Assembly (NCBI GenBank): GCA_000697355.1
Contig: JNEN01001259.1
Coordinates: 62,001-126,000, forward strand
Reading direction: 5' to 3'
Length of the DNA stretch: 64,000 nt
From: Syncephalastrum monosporum B8922
Lineage: Eukaryota; Mucoromycota; Mucoromycetes; Mucorales; Syncephalastraceae
Made by a program: the position numbers and the translations under genes
Notes under the pieces: model-generated
Seen by the model: the letters and a program-made list of their open reading frames with translations, nothing else
The model's database searches: none
What the model was told of the DNA's origin: nothing
In this document: positions 59,826-64,000 of the stretch, piece by piece
How positions within the stretch are numbered: position 1 is the stretch's first letter
Layout of the letters: each line of letters starts with the position of its first letter

Positions 59826-62302
59826 CTCCCACCGTGATCCACGCATTCACACACCACATCCTTGTCCTTTTTTGCGTCGCTTCTATGCGCAGGGTCCCTT
59901 TCCTCTATCGCTCGCTCGCCCGCTCTCTCGCACACACACACACACGGTACACTTTCTCTCTTTTTCCTTCGCTGCCGCTCTGTCTTTATCTATCTATCTC
60001 TGCCCTTATTTCATCCCAGCTCCTCCCACAGTAGCCTTACCTACGCGCAGTTATCATGTCTTCTTTGTTATCTTGTCTCTCCTAATTGTTTATTCTTATT
60101 TCCACCCAAACACACAGACTGCACTCACACACACACACACACGCTTTTTTTTTTACTAGAACGCCGCGATATGCGCGCGCAATCCCGATAAGGACGCGTC
60201 CTCTTATCCTAATAAGACGCTTTTCGAAATAATACTATTTTATGTCATATCTTGACGACTATTTCGGAGTGCCGCGGGCTGGGGTCGCTCTAGCATGGGA
60301 TAGGACTTTTGCTGCTGTGGGGTGGTCGCGTGGAACGCGTTTTGTTGGCGGGGGCGGTAAAAGTCCCGGTGCTGCTGCCAGTGGAGATCGAGCGAATTGG
60401 GAGGTGGCGATCTCGGGTAAAAAGAAAGAATGACATAGGCAAGGCCGATTGATATACTAAAGATGGTGACGATGATATTATATGCGGTCGTACACGTAAC
60501 GAGACAGCCCAAACTAGATAAATAATTGGTGCCACCATCATGTCACATCCCCGTTCGAAAAAAAAGAACATATGTATATCATATCATAATGGGTCCGATC
60601 AAAACGGCACAGTCCCCTTTTTTTTCCTTGCGCTTACCTACCAGAGTAAAACCAGGCCCTTGCCTCGATGTAAACTGAGGAACCCAAAGTAAACGTATGC
60701 TGGAGAGCATGACTTGATTTCATGCAACGTTAAAAAGACACACAGGATCCTACAGTTGTCAAAAAATGAGAATGCTATGGAGTTTTTTTATGAATAGTGT
60801 TATACTTGCGCTGCGTAAACACTTTGCATGATCTCCACCAGGGTTCCGTGTACGCCCTTGACGATCGCGGCTGCAAACAGGAGGATATACGCGGCGATGT
60901 TTGTCGCGTTCATCGCCAAGCTCAGCATGTTCTCCACACGCTGTCGCGAAAAGTGGCGCATTGGTTTTCCGTCTTACGTTTATTCTATCAAGTAAAGAAA
61001 AAGGAGAAAGGTGTATACAGAAAACGGAGAATTTTTTCTGATGGGATATCGGGGCAGAGGGGGGAGATTAGACCTTAAGGCAGAACAGCGACAAAAGAAG
61101 CAATTACCGTTTTTGTCTGCCCAGTTGGGGTTTTCGCACAGACCAGCCCGGACATGCAGGCCCGAACGCGTTGCCCGCCCACTCCATCTTTTTCGTTTTG
61201 GGTTTTTCAAATCCCAAGCGGGGGAAAAGCTTTCCATCCCTTATCTGGCATTCATCTTGGTCCTGCCTCGACCCATATCGTCATGATCTGTCTGTCTGTC
61301 TTTCAAGAATCGTTCTGTGCCGCACTGTCACACCGTCCCTACTTCCCTCCCGTCGCTTTGTCCATACACACGCAAAAAGCAAAACGTTGATCGTACCAGA
61401 TCTCACCCGTTTCAAATTCAAGAAAAATCCCTCTTGGGGCGATGGGGCGACTGATTCTGCTTAGTCTAGAGGGGGGAATCGAGCGCTCCACAGAAAATGA
61501 AGCGGCGGTGACATGCACTGGCAGATGGGGTGTTGTTGTCTGCTGTGTATCATGTCCCATCATGTGCCTTCACATCGGTGACGCATCAGGTTCCCACTCG
61601 TCATTCGTCTCACCTTCGAGCTTCATAACCCCTTATGGCCACCACCAATGCATTCCCCATCTTTTGGAAAACCAGAACCGGGTGGAAATCGTTTTTATGA
61701 TGTGACACCATTGGTTTAAAAAGAGCAAGTACGGATGCAGGTGTTCCGATAGGTGCACAGAGATCCCAACCAAAGATTCGGCCCATGCTGCTTCTTTCAA
61801 ACTGAGTCCCAATGCCAGCTGCTCCGTGTGTTCGCTGCGCTTCTTTGACCTTGAATGAAGAGAAAATAGACCCCTTTGAAACTATACACATACACATCAA
61901 CATCATCATTGACGGCGTTTCCTTTTTGTTTCGCTTGCACTTGGACTTCAGTAGTATGATATATTTATCTTACTGCGAAATACGCGCCATTATCCCACTA
62001 AAAAAAGAAAAAGAAAAAGAAAGGACCAAAAAGGATGGAGGTGTTGCCTTCATTATTTTTTCCTAGACGGGTAGAAAGAGACATAGGTGCATAGACAAAA
62101 ATCTTTTCTTCAACAACCATGTGAGGTGACACAGGAGAACAGGACAAACAATGATCGCGATCTCGACCGTGTGGAAATATATATATAAAAAAAAGGTCCT
62201 TATCGTTGAGTCCCATAATCCCCATCTGCCCGCCTTTTCTTTTTAAATAACTTCTTTTCTTTCTTCCCCTTTCTACTTTCTCACACCTTTCCCCCTCTTC
62301 AG
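59826..62302. other. Region of 2.5 kb with at most one small gene
   Basis: (CA)n tracts lie at 59931-59944 and 60125-60140. The only gene-like structure is on the minus strand at 60800-61237. A minus frame at 60240-60512 has a hydrophobic stretch and a Pro/Gln tail but no ATG start. Minus 61610-61909 is also open but unrecognised. Confidence 0.5.
60800..61237 (-). CDS. Possible two-exon small membrane protein
   Basis: Tentative exons 61237-61108 and 60972-60800 (100 aa) joined by a GTAATT...AAG intron of 135 bp. The second exon encodes a convincing membrane helix (NIAAYILLFAAAIVKGV) after a basic amphipathic stretch (MRHFSRQRVENML). The N-terminal half is not recognised and the start is uncertain; translation could also begin at the internal ATG of exon 2 (MRHFS). 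No family is assigned. Confidence 0.3.
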
Positions 62303-64000
62303 ATGCAGCGGACACTCGATCGACTTGACTATTATTACCAAGTAATACACACCACCATCCTCAGCAAGCAAAATGCCGCCAGTGGTCTCATGCCGGCTTC
62401 GGTGGCTATCACCGTAAGAAAAAAGTGAAAACCCGTGTTTCTCGAGAAATAAGCTGAAAAAGAAAATGGGTTGCAGACGCACGGTGACTACACGGATGCC
62501 TGGGTTCGGTAAGCAAAATGCGTCTGTCTGCACGGCCGAGAACACGCTTATACTCAAAGGTTGTCGACAGCGACAATGTCTATTCCATCTATGCAGTGCA
62601 TGGCCTGGCCCTCGCGTACAGGCGCGTCGATGACAACAAAGGCAGAGCATGTAGGTGGCTCCGGCACCCCGTAACGTGGATGTTTGCTTATCATCATGAT
62701 GACGTGTAGTCGAGCTGGAGCATGCGGTCGTCAAGCTGATGCGGGGTCTGCTTTTCGCCATGATGCGACAGGCACCGAAAGTGGAGAAATTCAAGCAGAC
62801 CCAGTCACTTGAACACTCTTTACATGCCAAATACAACACAGAGAATGGCGAGACCGTCGTAGGTGACTTTGACTGGGGTCATCTTCAGGTAAGAGAGCGA
62901 GAGCGTCAAGTTTATGAATTTTTTTTTAATCACTCTGTTTTAAAAGATTGATGCGACCAGTGTCTTCTTGCTCGCACTCGCCGACATGACAACGAGCGGC
63001 ATAACCATCATCTATACCCAAGACGAAGTGGACTTTGTACAGAACCTCGTATTTTACATCGAACGTAAGGACCAGGGTTATGTTTTAAACGCATACATTG
63101 ACCCTTTTTCTTTTTCTTTTTTTTCCTCGATGGCTGCAGGTGCTTATCGGACGCCGGATTATGGTATCTGGGAGCGCGGCAACAAGTCTAACCACGGCCA
63201 GCCCGAGCTCAACTCGTCCTCAATTGGCATGGCGCTCGCTGCTCTACGTGCCATCCATGGCCTGAACCTCTTTGGTGCGCGCGGTGGACCGACCTCGGTC
63301 ATCCACGTACTCCCGGACGAGCTGACCCGGAATGCGACAACACTCCACAGCTTTCTGCCTCGCGAGTCGAAATCCAAAGAGATTGATGGTTCCGTCCTGT
63401 CTGTGATTGGCTTTCCCGGCTTTGCCGTCCAAGACCCGGAACTGATTCGTCGGACCAAGCAGGAAGCCAAGGAAAAGCTCGAGGGCCGCTACGGCTGGAA
63501 GCGGTTCTTGCGCGACGGTCACCAGACCGAGATCGAAGACACCTCGCGCTTGCATTACAACCTGAACGAGCTGAAGATGTTCGAGGACATTGAGTCGGAG
63601 TGGCCCCTCTTCTTTGCTTACCTCATCCTCGAGGGCCTGTTCACGGGCAATCTCGAGCAGGCGGAGGACTACTTTAAGAAGATTGACAAGCTCGTGATTG
63701 ACTCGACCACGCTCGAGACCCCCAAGGGCCTGGCCTCACCGAGCCTCTCATCGGCGTCGTCCAAACAGTCAGAAGCCGAGGTGCACATCCCGTTGCTGGC
63801 CGAATTGTACTATGTCCCCAAGGACCTGATCGAGGCCGAGAAACAGAATCCACACTCGCAAGAACGCCTGCCGAACGATAACTTACCGCTGGTCTGGGCC
63901 CTCTCGCTCTATCTCTTGGGCTGCCTCATCCGCGAGAATCTTCTCTCTCCGGCCGAGTTTGACCCGCTCGGCCGTCGGCTCAACGCTTCGCGGATACCCC
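62303..64000 (+). CDS. Phosphorylase kinase regulatory subunit alpha/beta (3' partial)
   Basis: Exons 62303-62413, 62477-62508, 62571-62650, 62710-62888, 62947-63064 and 63140 to the window end (460 residues seen). The family has an N-terminal GH15-like alpha/alpha barrel and in animals regulates the catalytic gamma subunit that activates glycogen phosphorylase. Diagnostic blocks: [79 protein letters not shown] and [19 protein letters not shown]. Animal subunits exceed 1000 aa, so over half lies beyond the window. Whether it is the alpha or beta type cannot be decided from this part. Confidence 0.93.

Overview
The window is nuclear DNA of a filamentous early-diverging fungus, most likely Mucoromycota. 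The genes are dense and split by many short spliceosomal introns (mostly 48-110 bp). All the recognisable machinery is eukaryotic: SmD3, Rrp4, Rcl1, Rio2, uS19 and poly(A)-binding protein. The window also holds genes that are absent or rare in Dikarya, namely a phosphorylase-kinase regulatory subunit and a TBRG1-type FYRN/FYRC protein. I rebuilt the exons by hand. In every complete multi-exon model listed with exon coordinates the exons sum to a multiple of three; models whose N-terminus or one junction is uncertain say so.

Layout. 1-1240: C-terminal end of a low-complexity, probably regulatory protein. 1660-4176: FAT1-type very-long-chain acyl-CoA synthetase. 4651-6750: SmD3 (-) and RCL1 (+) sharing a 252-bp divergent promoter. 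7040-7962: Rab18. 8294-10242: secreted S28 serine peptidase. 10417-11246: ribosomal protein uS19/RPS15 (-). 11606-12897: xylose-reductase-like aldo-keto reductase (-). 13460-14040: four-EF-hand calmodulin-like protein. 14282-16249: PHO84-type phosphate transporter. 17236-18051: holocytochrome c synthase. 18341-19453: exosome subunit Rrp4. About 20826-25165: sterol glucosyltransferase ATG26. 27340-28293: VC0807-like membrane protein. 28623-30906: SUT-type sugar/H+ symporter. 31107-31844: HMG-box protein. 32686-35005 (-): a protein joining an Spt21/Ams2-like N-terminus to FYRN-FYRC. 38130-39515 (-): intronless GT4 glycosyltransferase. 40998-42944 (-): unknown protein ending in about seven degenerate 29-residue repeats. 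44630-47342: KAR5/GEX1/Brambleberry-type nuclear-fusion protein. 47364-50130 (-): poly(A)-binding protein. 50587-52532 (-): RIO2 kinase. 53220-55751: Mus7/MMS22-like protein. 57709-59825: kelch-repeat protein. 62303-64000+: phosphorylase kinase alpha/beta subunit, cut by the window edge.

The genes do not form one pathway. Themes that recur are ribosome and RNA biogenesis (SmD3, RCL1, uS19, RRP4, RIO2, PAB1), lipid and sugar metabolism with membrane transport (FAT1, ATG26, GT4, PHO84, SUT, PHK, AKR), and chromatin or sexual development (the Spt21-FYR protein, HMG box, KAR5). Larger stretches without convincing genes are 16250-17235, 19454-20825, 25166-27339, 35006-38129, 39516-40997, 42945-44629, 55752-57708 and 59826-62302.

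The most noteworthy items are the Spt21/Ams2-FYRN/FYRC fusion, the uncharacterised repeat protein at 40998-42944, the cryptic KAR5 homologue spread over 13 exons, and an apparent excess of GC-AG introns (four among roughly 100). I saw no rRNA, tRNA, CRISPR array, phage or intact transposon.
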